Origin: Kangiellaceae bacterium
GTDB lineage: Bacteria; Pseudomonadota; Gammaproteobacteria; Enterobacterales; Kangiellaceae
DNA: 21,580 nt
Reading direction: 5' to 3'
NCBI GenBank assembly: GCA_030148365.1
Contig: JASBTO010000023.1
Span: 1-21,580, forward strand
Shown: positions 1 to 8,013 of the stretch, piece after piece
Layout: every line of letters starts with the position of its first letter
Numbering within the stretch: the stretch's first letter is position 1
Made by a program: the position numbers and the translations under genes
The notes under the pieces: model-generated
Told to the model about the DNA's origin: nothing
Database searches by the model: none
What the model saw: only the letters and a program-made list of their open reading frames with translations

Positions 1-1
1 T

Positions 2-595
2 CTCTCCCTGGAAGTTCGCAAACTGTCCATCATGGAGCGCTATCACCAGGGTGGAGCGGTTGGCTACGTTATCACCGGTGTCCTTATTCTCGGTTTGCTG
101 CTGGCGCTGGAGCGCCTGCTGACCCTGACCGGCATGGGCGCAAAAATCCGCAAACAGGCCAAATCCAGCACGCCGGGTAACAACCCGCTGGGCCGCATCA
201 TGTCTGTCTACCTTGCCAACAAGGATGACGACGTTGAAAACCTCGAGCTGAAACTTGACGAGGCCGTACTCAAGGAAACACCGAAAATCGAACGGGGTGT
301 TGCTCTCATCAAGGTACTCGCGGCCATCGCACCGCTGCTGGGTCTGCTCGGTACAGTTACGGGCATGATTGCGACCTTCCAGGCGATTACCCTGTACGGT
401 ACCGGTGATCCGAAAGTGATGGCGGGCGGTATTTCCTCAGCCCTGATCACGACGGTTCTGGGCCTGATTGCTGCAATCCCGCTGATTCTGCTGCACGCAG
501 TGGTGGCCAGCAAGAGCCGCGGTATCATTCATGTTCTTGAAGAGCAAAGTACCGGTCTGATCGCCCAACATGTCGAAGAAGGCAAGGGAGCCTGA
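2..595 (+). CDS. MotA/TolQ/ExbB proton-channel family protein, C-terminal part (ExbB1/TtpC-like), 5' truncated by window
   Basis: Only the last 197 residues are visible. The frame is open to the left edge, so the ATG at 32 is an internal Met and the true start lies outside. The visible part has a transmembrane helix after a GGAVGYV motif (about residues 18-40), a cytoplasmic segment, and two C-terminal helices with the family hallmark LLGLLGTVTGMIATF followed by GGISSALITTVLGLIAAIP. In this family the protein forms the inner-membrane pentameric proton channel that, with ExbD, energises TonB. Its place upstream of a second, short ExbB plus ExbD, TonB and a TPR protein matches TonB2/TtpC-type clusters, in which the first ExbB is long and has an exported N-terminal domain. 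That domain cannot be seen here. It ends 3 bp before the ATG of the next gene. Family call is firm; the TtpC subtype is inferred from context. Confidence 0.93.
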   Translation, partial: LSLEVRKLSIMERYHQGGAVGYVITGVLILGLLLALERLLTLTGMGAKIRKQAKSSTPGNNPLGRIMSVYLANKDDDVENLELKLDEAVLKETPKIERGVALIKVLAAIAPLLGLLGTVTGMIATFQAITLYGTGDPKVMAGGISSALITTVLGLIAAIPLILLHAVVASKSRGIIHVLEEQSTGLIAQHVEEGKGA

Positions 596-598
596 TTG

Positions 599-1123
599 AT
601 GCGCTGGTTTAGCGAACTATGGGAGTTTGTTCTTGCCTTTATGGACGCCGGAGGACCAGTCTTGTGGCTGGTCGCTCTGGTGCTCTTCGTCATGTGGTCC
701 TTCATTATTGAGCGGATCTGGTATTTCTACTTTGTCTATCCCCGGGAAGCACGGCTGTTGATTGCCAAGTGGGATGCCAGAGACGATACCCTGTCATGGC
801 GGGCGCACCGGATCCGTGAAGCCTGGATTTCCCAGTACAGCCAACGGCTCCAGAAAGGCATGCCAATCATCAAGACCATGGTGGCCCTGTGTCCGCTGGT
901 GGGTTTGCTGGGTACCGTGACTGGTATGATCAATGTTTTCGAAGGCATGGCAGCGCAAGGTCCCGGTAGCGCGCGGGTTATGGCCAACGGTATTTTCAGT
1001 GCCACCATTCCGACCATGGCCGGTATGGTTGCGGCCTTGTCGGGTCTGTTTGTCAGCGCCCGGCTTGAGCAGACCGCTGAGCACAAGGCCCATCACCTCG
1101 CCGACAATATGCCGCACCACTAG
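599..1123 (+). CDS. exbB: ExbB-type biopolymer transport protein (second, short ExbB)
   Basis: 174 residues from the ATG at 599; a TTG just before it (596) is an alternative start adding one residue. This is the standard TonB-energising proton-channel subunit: helix 1 near residues 18-40 (GGPVLWLVALVLFVMW), a short cytoplasmic loop with the RIREAWISQY segment, then the conserved LVGLLGTVTGMINVFEGM and GIFSATIPTMAGMVAALSGLF helices. It is shorter than E. coli ExbB (about 244 aa), as usual for the second ExbB of TonB2-type clusters. It starts 3 bp after the stop of the preceding ExbB-like gene and is followed 19 bp later by exbD, so all are almost certainly co-transcribed. Why two ExbB-like proteins are needed is not shown by sequence; in Vibrio TonB2 systems the longer one (TtpC) is an additional required component. 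Confidence 0.92.
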   Translation: MRWFSELWEFVLAFMDAGGPVLWLVALVLFVMWSFIIERIWYFYFVYPREARLLIAKWDARDDTLSWRAHRIREAWISQYSQRLQKGMPIIKTMVALCPLVGLLGTVTGMINVFEGMAAQGPGSARVMANGIFSATIPTMAGMVAALSGLFVSARLEQTAEHKAHHLADNMPHH

Positions 1124-1142
1124 GGCACAGAGTGAACAAACT

Positions 1143-1544
1143 ATGGCAATAAAGAGTCGAAAGAAAGAGGAGCAAGCTGAACTCGATATGACGCCGATGC
1201 TGGATATCGTCTTCATCATGCTCATCTTTTTTATTGTAACTACTGTATTTGTAAAAGAAGCCGGGATCGAAATTCTCAAGCCGAATGCCTTTAACGTGCA
1301 GGAGAAAAAGAACGCCTACATTTTTGTGGGTATCAACGAAGCCGGCGATATTTACCTGGACAAGAAGGTCGTGGAGCCAGCGGCTTTGCGGACCCGGATT
1401 GAAGCCATGCTGCTGGAAAACCCGGAAGGTGGCGTGGTCATCCAGGCCGATCGCCGTTCCAAGGTGGTCCCGGTATTGCAGGTCATTGACGCAGCCAAAG
1501 CGGCCGGCGTGAAGGACGTTTCAGTCGCAGCAAGTTCGGAGTAA
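1143..1544 (+). CDS. exbD: ExbD biopolymer transport protein
   Basis: 133 residues from the ATG at 1143. A longer frame runs upstream, but the ExbD homology starts at this Met (MAIKSRKKEEQAELDMTPML) and the upstream extension lies inside exbB. There is a short basic cytoplasmic N-terminus, a single transmembrane helix at about residues 18-38 carrying the invariant Asp21 (TPMLDIVFIMLIFF), and a periplasmic domain with the usual alternating strand-helix pattern ending DAAKAAGVKDVSVA. Asp21 corresponds to Asp25 of E. coli ExbD, the residue needed for proton coupling. The protein works with ExbB to energise TonB. The stop is 5 bp before tonB, indicating tight co-translation. Confidence 0.95.
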   Translation: MAIKSRKKEEQAELDMTPMLDIVFIMLIFFIVTTVFVKEAGIEILKPNAFNVQEKKNAYIFVGINEAGDIYLDKKVVEPAALRTRIEAMLLENPEGGVVIQADRRSKVVPVLQVIDAAKAAGVKDVSVAASSE

Positions 1545-1549
1545 CAGTT

Positions 1550-2176
1550 ATGAGAGCAGTAATAAGTGTCGCACTCAGCGTTTTTGTTACCCTGGCGCTG
1601 TTCGGATTCATGGCCTGGCTGATTGCCGATCCGGATGTCGTCGTTGATGACGAAGAGTTACCGCCGATTGAGATTGGCTTTGTCGAGGAAGAACAGGATT
1701 TGACCCGCAAGGATCGCCGCATTCCCAAGAAGCCGCCACCCCCGAAAGAGCCACCACCTCCCCAGACCCAGAAGGTGAGCCAGAACGAAAAGCCGCAACC
1801 GCAGCAGATCAATATCAACATGGCCAAACTGGACGTGGGCTTTGACGGCGGCGGGATCTACATTGGTAATATCAATACCAGTGATTTTTCCGGTGCCGGT
1901 GATGGCGAAGCGATTCCACTGGTCACCATTGAACCCCAGTGGCCCCGTGAAGCGCTGCTGAAGGGCACCGAGGGTTGGGTGCTATTGCAATTTACCATCA
2001 ACCCGGACGGCTCAACCAAGGACGTGACGGTAGTGGATTCCAATCCACGGCGACTGTTCGATCGGGAAGCTACCCGGGCAATTTACAAGTGGAAGTTCAA
2101 GCCGCAAATTATTGATGGCAAGCCCGTGCCGCAGACGGGAATGAAGTACAAACTCGAATTCAAACTGGACAACTAG
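1550..2176 (+). CDS. tonB: TonB family energy transducer
   Basis: 208 residues. A single N-terminal membrane anchor (about 5-25, VISVALSVFVTLALFGFMAW) is followed by an acidic stretch (DDEELPPIEIGFVEEE), a short proline-rich spacer at about 59-72 (PKKPPPPKEPPPPQ) and a C-terminal TonB domain from about residue 120. That domain has the characteristic WPREALLKGTEGWVLLQFTI and the terminal strand YKLEFKL. TonB spans the periplasm and contacts the TonB box of outer-membrane receptors to drive uptake of ferric siderophores, vitamin B12 or glycans. The proline region is short compared with E. coli TonB, typical of TonB2-type proteins. The SHLS-type motif of E. coli TonB1 helix 1 is not seen. The last 18 bases, including the stop, are imperfectly repeated immediately downstream. 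No receptor gene lies in the window, so the transported substrate is unknown. Confidence 0.94.
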   Translation: MRAVISVALSVFVTLALFGFMAWLIADPDVVVDDEELPPIEIGFVEEEQDLTRKDRRIPKKPPPPKEPPPPQTQKVSQNEKPQPQQININMAKLDVGFDGGGIYIGNINTSDFSGAGDGEAIPLVTIEPQWPREALLKGTEGWVLLQFTINPDGSTKDVTVVDSNPRRLFDREATRAIYKWKFKPQIIDGKPVPQTGMKYKLEFKLDN

Positions 2177-2195
2177 TTTCAAACTGGATAAATAG
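2159..2195 (+). repeat. Imperfect tandem duplication of the tonB 3' end (18-nt copies)
   Basis: Copy 1 (2159-2176) is the end of tonB, TTCAAACTGGACAACTAG; copy 2 (2178-2195) is TTCAAACTGGATAAATAG. They match at 16 of 18 positions with a 19-nt period. Copy 2 is untranslated spacer between the tonB stop and the ATG of the TPR gene at 2198, and supplies the only (weak) GGA ribosome-binding candidate for it. It looks like a local slippage duplication of a stop-codon-containing segment. Confidence 0.75.
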
Positions 2196-2197
2196 CC

Positions 2198-3502
2198 ATG
2201 ATTAAGTTGAGCAGAAAGTTTGTCGCATTGACAGGAGCGAGCGTATTGTTTGCGGCATTCTCCATGGGTGCCAACGCATCCCTGGATACCAAGTTTACCC
2301 GTCAGTGCAAGCCGCTGGCGCCGGAAACCGGCGAAGAGCCGAAGACCAAGCCCGGACTTCTTTCGCCCCGGGTTTACAAGCAACTGGAAAAGGCCCGAAT
2401 TGCCATCGGCGAGAAGAATTTCGCCGAAGCGACACAGGCACTGGATGCGGCGGTCAAGAATGCCAAAGAGGGCACCTATCAGCGGGCCCTGGTTGACCAG
2501 ACCTATGCCTATATCGCCCTGTCACAGAGCAAGTATGTCGAAGCGGCGCGGTATTTTGAAAAGGCGTTGCAGGCTGAAGATCTTCCGTACAAGCCCAAGA
2601 TGAACATGAAGCGTAATCTGGCCAATGCCTATGCCGCCGCCAATCAATATGACAAGGCGCTCACGGCCATGCAGAACTGGTTCAAGGATGCCTTTGCACC
2701 GAAATCCCAGGATTATGCCCTGTTGGCCCAAATCTACTCCCAGCTCGACAAGACCCGGGAAATGATTTGCCCGACTTACTACGCCATCAAGCTCGACAAG
2801 AAACCCAACAAAAACTATCACAGTCTGTTGCTTGCCGGTCACTGGGAACTGGAAGATTTTCCTGGCTCTGCGGAAATTCTGCGCACCATGATAGACCATT
2901 TCCCGGAAGAGTCTACCTACTGGAGCCAGCTGGTCAGCATCTATCTGAAGCTGGACAGGCCAGCCGACGCTCTGGCGGTTGCAGAACTCGGCTACAAGAA
3001 CAATCTCTGGCAGAAAGAGGGTGATCTCAAGCGCCTGTCACAGCTTTATGCGTTGCAAGCCGTACCCTACAAGGCGGCCCAGGTGATGCAGAAGGGGATC
3101 GAGGACAACAAAATCGAGTCCAATGAAAAGCACTGGAAGTCCGTGGCCGGCAACTGGCATCTGGCTCATGAGCTCGACAAGGCTCTGGTCGCTTACGAGC
3201 GAGCCGGACGACTGGCCAGTGACGGTGAGCATTTCATGCGTATGGGTAACATCTATGTCGAGCGTGAAGACTGGAAAAAAGCCATCGACGCCTACAACAA
3301 GGCGTTGGGTAAAGGTGGCCTGAAAGCCAACGACACCGGACGGGTACTCCTCAACAAGGGTATTGCCCAATTCCAGGCCGGCAACAGTAACGCGGCCATA
3401 GCTACCCTGGAAAAGGCCCAGAAGTACGACAATGTCAGCAACAACGCCTCCCAATGGAAGAACCACATCAGGTCTACTGCCAAGTCATTAGCCGCTGGTT
3501 AA
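2198..3502 (+). CDS. Periplasmic tetratricopeptide-repeat protein of the TonB operon
   Basis: 434 residues with a Sec signal peptide (MIKLSRKFVALTGASVLFAA, cleavage likely after GANA near residue 27). The rest is helical with TPR-like repeats: KNFAEATQALDAAV near 70, YVEAARYFEKAL near 113, RPADALAVAELGY near 255, LDKALVAYERAGRL near 325, DWKKAIDAYNKAL near 357 and GNSNAAIATLEKA near 394. TPR arrays are protein-binding scaffolds. Proteins of this size and layout follow tonB in many marine gammaproteobacterial TonB2-type operons and probably help assemble or stabilise the complex in the periplasm, but no specific partner can be read from sequence. It begins 21 bp after the tonB stop with a weak ribosome-binding site, so translation may depend on coupling. 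A strong terminator follows, making this the last gene of the operon. Confidence 0.88.
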   Translation: MIKLSRKFVALTGASVLFAAFSMGANASLDTKFTRQCKPLAPETGEEPKTKPGLLSPRVYKQLEKARIAIGEKNFAEATQALDAAVKNAKEGTYQRALVDQTYAYIALSQSKYVEAARYFEKALQAEDLPYKPKMNMKRNLANAYAAANQYDKALTAMQNWFKDAFAPKSQDYALLAQIYSQLDKTREMICPTYYAIKLDKKPNKNYHSLLLAGHWELEDFPGSAEILRTMIDHFPEESTYWSQLVSIYLKLDRPADALAVAELGYKNNLWQKEGDLKRLSQLYALQAVPYKAAQVMQKGIEDNKIESNEKHWKSVAGNWHLAHELDKALVAYERAGRLASDGEHFMRMGNIYVEREDWKKAIDAYNKALGKGGLKANDTGRVLLNKGIAQFQAGNSNAAIATLEKAQKYDNVSNNASQWKNHIRSTAKSLAAG

Positions 3503-3525
3503 TCTTCCATTTTCAGGATGACAGG

Positions 3526-3558
3526 AAAAGCCCTGCAAGCAGTTGCCGGGCTTTTTTT
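3526..3558 (+). terminator. Rho-independent terminator of the TonB operon
   Basis: The stem AAAAGCCC (3526-3533) pairs with GGGCTTTT (3548-3555), with a 14-nt loop, and runs into a stretch of seven T's. It lies 24 bp after the stop of the TPR gene and before the M16 protease gene, so it separates the two transcription units. Confidence 0.85.
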
Positions 3559-3600
3559 GTGTCTGTTTGTCAGGATTTTTAAACAGGAGCATGAAAGCAC

Positions 3601-6459
3601 ATGAGTAACAGGAACAAACCTTGCCAGATGGCGACGGGTATCTTTGCAGTACTGATGAGCATTTTCTTGTCCGCCGCTCAGGCGGCATCCGGCAGTGACA
3701 AGGTGTTTGATCTGCCCTATATCGTTGAAGAGCTCGACAATGGCTTGAAGGTGGTTCTGGTCAGGACCGAATACCCCGGCGTGGTCTCCATGCAGATCCC
3801 GGTCCAGACCGGTTCGCGCAACGAGGTCGAAGAGGGCAAATCAGGATTCGCCCATTTCTTTGAGCACATGATGTTTCGCGGTACGGAAAAATATCCCCAG
3901 GAAGTCTACGGGGCGATCCTGAAAAATGCGGGCGTCGATCAGAATGCCTACACGACAGACGACTACACGAATTATCACATCACCTTTACCAGCGAAGATT
4001 TGGAGAAGATGATCGAACTGGAAGCCGACCGGTTCCGTAACCTGAAGTATACCGAAGAGCAGTTCCGGACCGAGGCGCAGGCCGTCAAGGGGGAGTATCT
4101 CAAGAATTACTCCAATCCCGTGCAGAAGGTTTTTGAAGTTATCCGGGATATGGCCTTTGATACCCATCCCTACAAACATACAACGATGGGCTTTCTCAGG
4201 GATATTGAGCAGATGCCCGAGCAGATGGAGTACAGCAAGGAGTTTTTTGACCGGTATTATCGTCCGGAGAAAACCGCCATTATTGTGGTTGGCGACATTA
4301 ACCCGCAGCGGACCCTGGGCTGGGTGAACAAATACTGGGGCGACTGGAAACAGGGCGATTACGTCGCGGAAATTCCCCGGGAAGGTGCGCCCAAAGGGCC
4401 CGAGTACCGGCATATCGAATGGGATGCTCCTACCCAGCCCTGGCTGGTCATGGCGTTCCGATCTCCCGCCGCAGTGGCTACGGAGAAACCGATGCCGGCG
4501 CTCGATCTTCTTGCGGAAGTATATTTTTCAGATACCTCGGCGCTTTACCAGAAGCTGGTTATTCAGGAACGGGTTGTGGATCAGTTTTTCCCTTACTTCC
4601 CCTCTCGAAAGGATCCGGGGCTCGTCTATATAGGCGCCCGACTGCTGGACTCCGGCAAAGCCGATTACGTGCGTGAGCAAATCTTCCGGACGCTGGCCGA
4701 AGCCAGGACCACGCTGATAGATGAGGCCCGCCTTGAAGATTTGAAGTCGCACATGCGCTACGAATTTACCAACAATCTCGATAATTCCGAGGCCATAGCC
4801 AGCATGTTGGCCAGCGTGGTCCAGATTGATCGCGACCCGGAAACCATCAACCAGATGTACACGACTTATATGTCGGTCACCCCTGAGGACATCCGGCAAA
4901 ACGCCAACCAGTTTTTTACTGACCAACGCCGGTTCATGGTCACCCTGTCAAATGACAAGTCACTGAAGGGGTTCGACAGTGAGGCTTCACTGGACAAGCT
5001 AACCGGCGAAGCCGCGAAGTCTGGTCCCGGCCAGGCCTTTGCTGTAGTTGACATGGATGGCAACTCGCCCATTATCGATGTGTCCTGGTTGTTTCACACC
5101 GGCGCGGCATTCGAGCCGGAAGGCAAGCGGGGCGTCGCGGCGCTGACTGCAGCAATGATAAGCGAAGGCGGTTCCGCCAGCCGCTCCTACCAGGACATAC
5201 AGCGCCTGATGTTTCCAATGGCCGGCCAATTCCATGCCCAGGTTGACAAGGAAATGACCGTGTTCCGTGGCCGGGTGCACCGCGACAAGCTTTCGGAATG
5301 GTATGAAATTGTTTCCGATCAACTGCTTGATCCCGGTTGGCGGGAGAATGATTTCCAGCGGCTGAAAACTCGCCAGATCAACGCCATCAAGACTGATCTG
5401 AAAGGCAACAATGATGAAGAACTGGCCAAGGAAGTGCTGTATGGGGAAATTTACGGGAAACATCCTTACGGCAGCTACAATCTTGGTCGTCTGAAAGATC
5501 TGGAGAGTCTGACGCTGGATGATGTCCGGAGCTTCCACACAAATCACTACACCCAGAATAATCTGCTGCTGGGCTTGAGCGGGGATGTCCCGCAAGCGGT
5601 CGAAAAAACCATCAAGGCTGACCTCTCTGCTTTGCCCGTCGGCACCGGCTTGCGGCAGCAGATCCCGGCCGCCCCGAAACTGGAAGGCCGGCATGCCGTC
5701 GTTGTCCAAAAAGAGACCTCGTCGGTGGCGGTGTCTTTCGGTCACCCGATTCGGCTCAAGCGGGGTGACAGTGACTGGCCGGCATTGTGGCTGGTGCGTT
5801 CCTGGCTGGGCGAGCATCGGTCCAGTAACAGCCATCTCTATGAGCGCATTCGGGAAACTCGCGGCATGAATTACGGCGACTACGCCTACATCGAGTACTT
5901 CCCCCGAGGCATGTTCCAGTTTCACCCGGACGCGAACCTGGCGCGCACCGAGCAGATCTTCCAGGTCTGGATCCGGCCGTTACGCAGCAACAATGACGCC
6001 TTGTTTGCGACCCGGACCGCGCTCTATGAGCTGGACAAGTTGATCACCGAAGGCATGAGCGAGGAGGATTTCGAGGCGACCCGCAACTTTCTGCGCAAAT
6101 TTGTCGGTCTGTTGACCAGTAGCCAGGATCGGGCACTCGGTTACGCCCTCGACAGCGAGTACTACGGAATTCAGGCTTTCCCCGAGTACATCAGAAGCTC
6201 GCTGGAGAAACTGACTCTCGAAGATGTCAATCGGGTAATCCGCGAACACCTGCAGCTTGATAACCTGCAATTCGTTTTTGTCAGCAAGAATGCGCGGGAA
6301 TTGCGGGACGCCATTATCAACAACAAGGCGTCGCCCCTGGAGTACAACACGGAAAAACCCGAAGCGCTGCTGTCCGAAGACAAGGCCATCGAGAGCCGGA
6401 ATTTCGGCATCAAGGCCGCCAATATCCGGGTCGTACCCGTCGAAGAAGTTTTCGAGTAG
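3601..6459 (+). CDS. Secreted M16 (insulinase/pitrilysin-like) zinc metalloprotease
   Basis: 952 residues. A signal peptide (about 1-29, hydrophobic IFAVLMSIFLSAAQA) predicts periplasmic export. The N-terminal half has the inverted zinc motif HXXEH as HFFEH (His85, Glu88, His89) and the downstream acidic ligand in EAQAVKGEYLKN (Glu165), at the spacing usual for active M16 enzymes. The second half, from about residue 490, is the degenerate M16 repeat without HXXEH. Its ETRGMNYGDYAYIEYFP segment near residues 750-766 matches the C-domain region that completes the active-site clamp. The whole is a single-chain two-lobed protease like PqqL, FusC or pitrilysin, not the short two-subunit M16B type. 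Candidate ribosome site AGGAG (3585-3589) is about 11 nt from the ATG, rather long. Terminators on both sides suggest a single-gene transcript. It follows the TonB operon directly; substrate unknown. Confidence 0.92.
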   Translation: MSNRNKPCQMATGIFAVLMSIFLSAAQAASGSDKVFDLPYIVEELDNGLKVVLVRTEYPGVVSMQIPVQTGSRNEVEEGKSGFAHFFEHMMFRGTEKYPQEVYGAILKNAGVDQNAYTTDDYTNYHITFTSEDLEKMIELEADRFRNLKYTEEQFRTEAQAVKGEYLKNYSNPVQKVFEVIRDMAFDTHPYKHTTMGFLRDIEQMPEQMEYSKEFFDRYYRPEKTAIIVVGDINPQRTLGWVNKYWGDWKQGDYVAEIPREGAPKGPEYRHIEWDAPTQPWLVMAFRSPAAVATEKPMPALDLLAEVYFSDTSALYQKLVIQERVVDQFFPYFPSRKDPGLVYIGARLLDSGKADYVREQIFRTLAEARTTLIDEARLEDLKSHMRYEFTNNLDNSEAIASMLASVVQIDRDPETINQMYTTYMSVTPEDIRQNANQFFTDQRRFMVTLSNDKSLKGFDSEASLDKLTGEAAKSGPGQAFAVVDMDGNSPIIDVSWLFHTGAAFEPEGKRGVAALTAAMISEGGSASRSYQDIQRLMFPMAGQFHAQVDKEMTVFRGRVHRDKLSEWYEIVSDQLLDPGWRENDFQRLKTRQINAIKTDLKGNNDEELAKEVLYGEIYGKHPYGSYNLGRLKDLESLTLDDVRSFHTNHYTQNNLLLGLSGDVPQAVEKTIKADLSALPVGTGLRQQIPAAPKLEGRHAVVVQKETSSVAVSFGHPIRLKRGDSDWPALWLVRSWLGEHRSSNSHLYERIRETRGMNYGDYAYIEYFPRGMFQFHPDANLARTEQIFQVWIRPLRSNNDALFATRTALYELDKLITEGMSEEDFEATRNFLRKFVGLLTSSQDRALGYALDSEYYGIQAFPEYIRSSLEKLTLEDVNRVIREHLQLDNLQFVFVSKNARELRDAIINNKASPLEYNTEKPEALLSEDKAIESRNFGIKAANIRVVPVEEVFE

Positions 6460-6476
6460 ACAAGACGCTTGACACA

Positions 6477-6500
6477 GCGGGCTTCGGCCCGCTTTTTTTT
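6477..6500 (+). terminator. Rho-independent terminator after the M16 protease gene
   Basis: A perfect 6-bp stem GCGGGC/GCCCGC closed by a stable TTCG tetraloop is followed by eight T's. It is 17 bp past the stop codon. Confidence 0.93.
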
Positions 6501-6524
6501 CAACAGTTAGTTACGTCTTGCCGC

Positions 6525-6552
6525 CGGACAAGGGAGCGGTTGTCGTTATAAT
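6525..6552 (+). promoter_or_regulatory. Sigma-70-like promoter for ycjX-ycjF
   Basis: A perfect -10 box TATAAT lies at 6547-6552, with a -35-like CGGACA (4 of 6 to consensus) at 6525-6530 and a 16-bp spacer. The predicted start, near 6559, gives a leader of under 30 nt. It sits between the protease terminator and ycjX. No obvious sigma-32 -10 box (CCCCAT-type) is present, although ycjX belongs to the heat-shock regulon in E. coli. Confidence 0.55.
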
Positions 6553-6570
6553 GAAAGTAATTTCAAAACC

Positions 6571-6578
6571 GGGAGGAG
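6571..6578 (+). promoter_or_regulatory. Strong Shine-Dalgarno site that fixes the TTG start of ycjX
   Basis: GGGAGGAG is 7 nt upstream of the TTG at 6586. No in-frame ATG has comparable spacing, so this site decides the start. Confidence 0.8.
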
Positions 6579-6585
6579 ATTAGGC

Positions 6586-8013
6586 TTGGCGGACTGGCTG
6601 GAACAGGACTGGATAGTCCGGGCCCGTGAACAGGTTGGCGATATCGTGGATCGCGGTCTGGACCGGAATGTAAAAATAGCCGTAACCGGCCTGACCCGGG
6701 CGGGCAAGACCGCTTTCATCACCTCGCTGGTGCATCAGTTATTGCACGGTGGCGCCGGGCAATTGCCTTTCTTTGAAGTGATCAGTTCCGGCCGCTACCA
6801 GGGCAGCAGGCAGGTCCGACAACCGGAACTTCACGTGCCGGCTTTTCCCTACCACGACGCTCTTGAGGGATTTCGCGAAGCGCCTCCCCGGTGGCCGCCA
6901 TCAACCCGGGGACTGTCGGAAATCCGTCTCAGTCTGAAATACCGGCCGGGCGAAGGTCTCCTCAAACGACTGAGTCCCGTCAGCCATATCAGCATCGACA
7001 TCATCGATTACCCGGGAGAGTGGCTGCTGGATCTGCCGTTACTGGATCTGTCCTTTGAAGACTGGTCGCGGCAAATGCAGAAACTTTGTCAGAAGTCACC
7101 CCGACGGCAACTGATGACCGATTGGCTGGACAAGTTCGGGCAATTGGATTTGCTGGCGCCCTGTGATGATGAGCAACTGGCGGACGTCGCGGAAAGTTAC
7201 ACTGACTTTTTGCATGCGTGCAAAGCCGAGGGCCTCAGTATGATCCAGCCGGGGAGATTCGTGCTGCCCGGCGAGATGGCCGGGGCACCGATGCTGAAAT
7301 TTTGTCCCCTGGTGAGTCGCGACGGGATGCCGGCGTTGCCGGCGGAGATCCCGCCCGGTTCCACGCTGGCGGTGATGCAGGAGCGTTATGACTATTATCG
7401 GGATCACCTGGTCAAGGGTTTCTACCGGGATTATTTTTCAAAATTCGATCGGCAGATCGTCCTGGTGGATTGTCTGCAGGCACTCAATCACGGCTTCGCC
7501 TGCTATGAGGACATGCGAGAAGCCATGACGGTAATCCTGCAAAGCTTCCAGTATGGCGAGTCGAGCCTGCTTAAACGGTTATTCAGCCCGCGCATTGACA
7601 AAATCCTCTTTGCCGCGACCAAGGCCGATCACCTGCCGCCGTCCCAGCACCATCGGCTGCAGGCCTTTCTGAATCGCATGTTGCAACAGGCCCGTAACCA
7701 AATCCGTTATGACGGCATTCAGACCGATGCCATGGCGATTGCGTCCATCCGCGCCACGGAAGCCGTGCAGGCCGAGCATGAAGGCCAGAGCCTTGCCTGC
7801 GTGCGGGGCCTGGAATTCGGCAGCCGGGAATCCATTGTCAATTTCCCGGGGGAGTTGCCGGAATCGGCGCTCAGCCGCGAGCAATGGCAACAGCGTAAAT
7901 TCAATTTCGTCGGCTTTGATTTGCCGGAGATGGGGGAGCAACTCAATAGCGGCTTGCCCCATATCCGGATGGACAAGGTCCTGCAATATCTGTTGGGTGA
8001 CAAACTGACATGA
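6586..8013 (+). CDS. ycjX: YcjX family P-loop NTPase (DUF463)
   Basis: 475 residues from a TTG start supported by a strong ribosome-binding site. The N-terminus reads NVKIAVTGLTRAGKTAFITS, whose Walker A loop GLTRAGKT spans residues 35-42. A DxxG-like switch follows in IIDYPGEWLLDLPLL near residue 140, and a guanine-specificity-type TKAD motif at 345-348 (FAATKADHLP). These mark it as a YcjX-family GTPase-like protein, at about the length of E. coli YcjX (465 aa). The family is stress-induced and linked in enterics to the psp membrane-stress genes; its biochemical role is not settled. No psp genes are nearby here. It overlaps ycjF by 4 bp (ATGA), so the two are translationally coupled and probably act together at the inner membrane. 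Confidence 0.93.
   Translation: MADWLEQDWIVRAREQVGDIVDRGLDRNVKIAVTGLTRAGKTAFITSLVHQLLHGGAGQLPFFEVISSGRYQGSRQVRQPELHVPAFPYHDALEGFREAPPRWPPSTRGLSEIRLSLKYRPGEGLLKRLSPVSHISIDIIDYPGEWLLDLPLLDLSFEDWSRQMQKLCQKSPRRQLMTDWLDKFGQLDLLAPCDDEQLADVAESYTDFLHACKAEGLSMIQPGRFVLPGEMAGAPMLKFCPLVSRDGMPALPAEIPPGSTLAVMQERYDYYRDHLVKGFYRDYFSKFDRQIVLVDCLQALNHGFACYEDMREAMTVILQSFQYGESSLLKRLFSPRIDKILFAATKADHLPPSQHHRLQAFLNRMLQQARNQIRYDGIQTDAMAIASIRATEAVQAEHEGQSLACVRGLEFGSRESIVNFPGELPESALSREQWQQRKFNFVGFDLPEMGEQLNSGLPHIRMDKVLQYLLGDKLT

Noticed and set aside
933..1142. N-terminal extension of ExbD overlapping exbB
   Set aside because: ExbD proteins begin at the short basic segment just before the transmembrane helix; the extension is exbB read in another frame.
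3591..3608. Tiny frame MKAHE-stop overlapping the M16 protease start, a possible leader peptide
   Set aside because: Its ATG is only 1-2 nt from the AGGAG site, too close for initiation, and the frame is just five codons.
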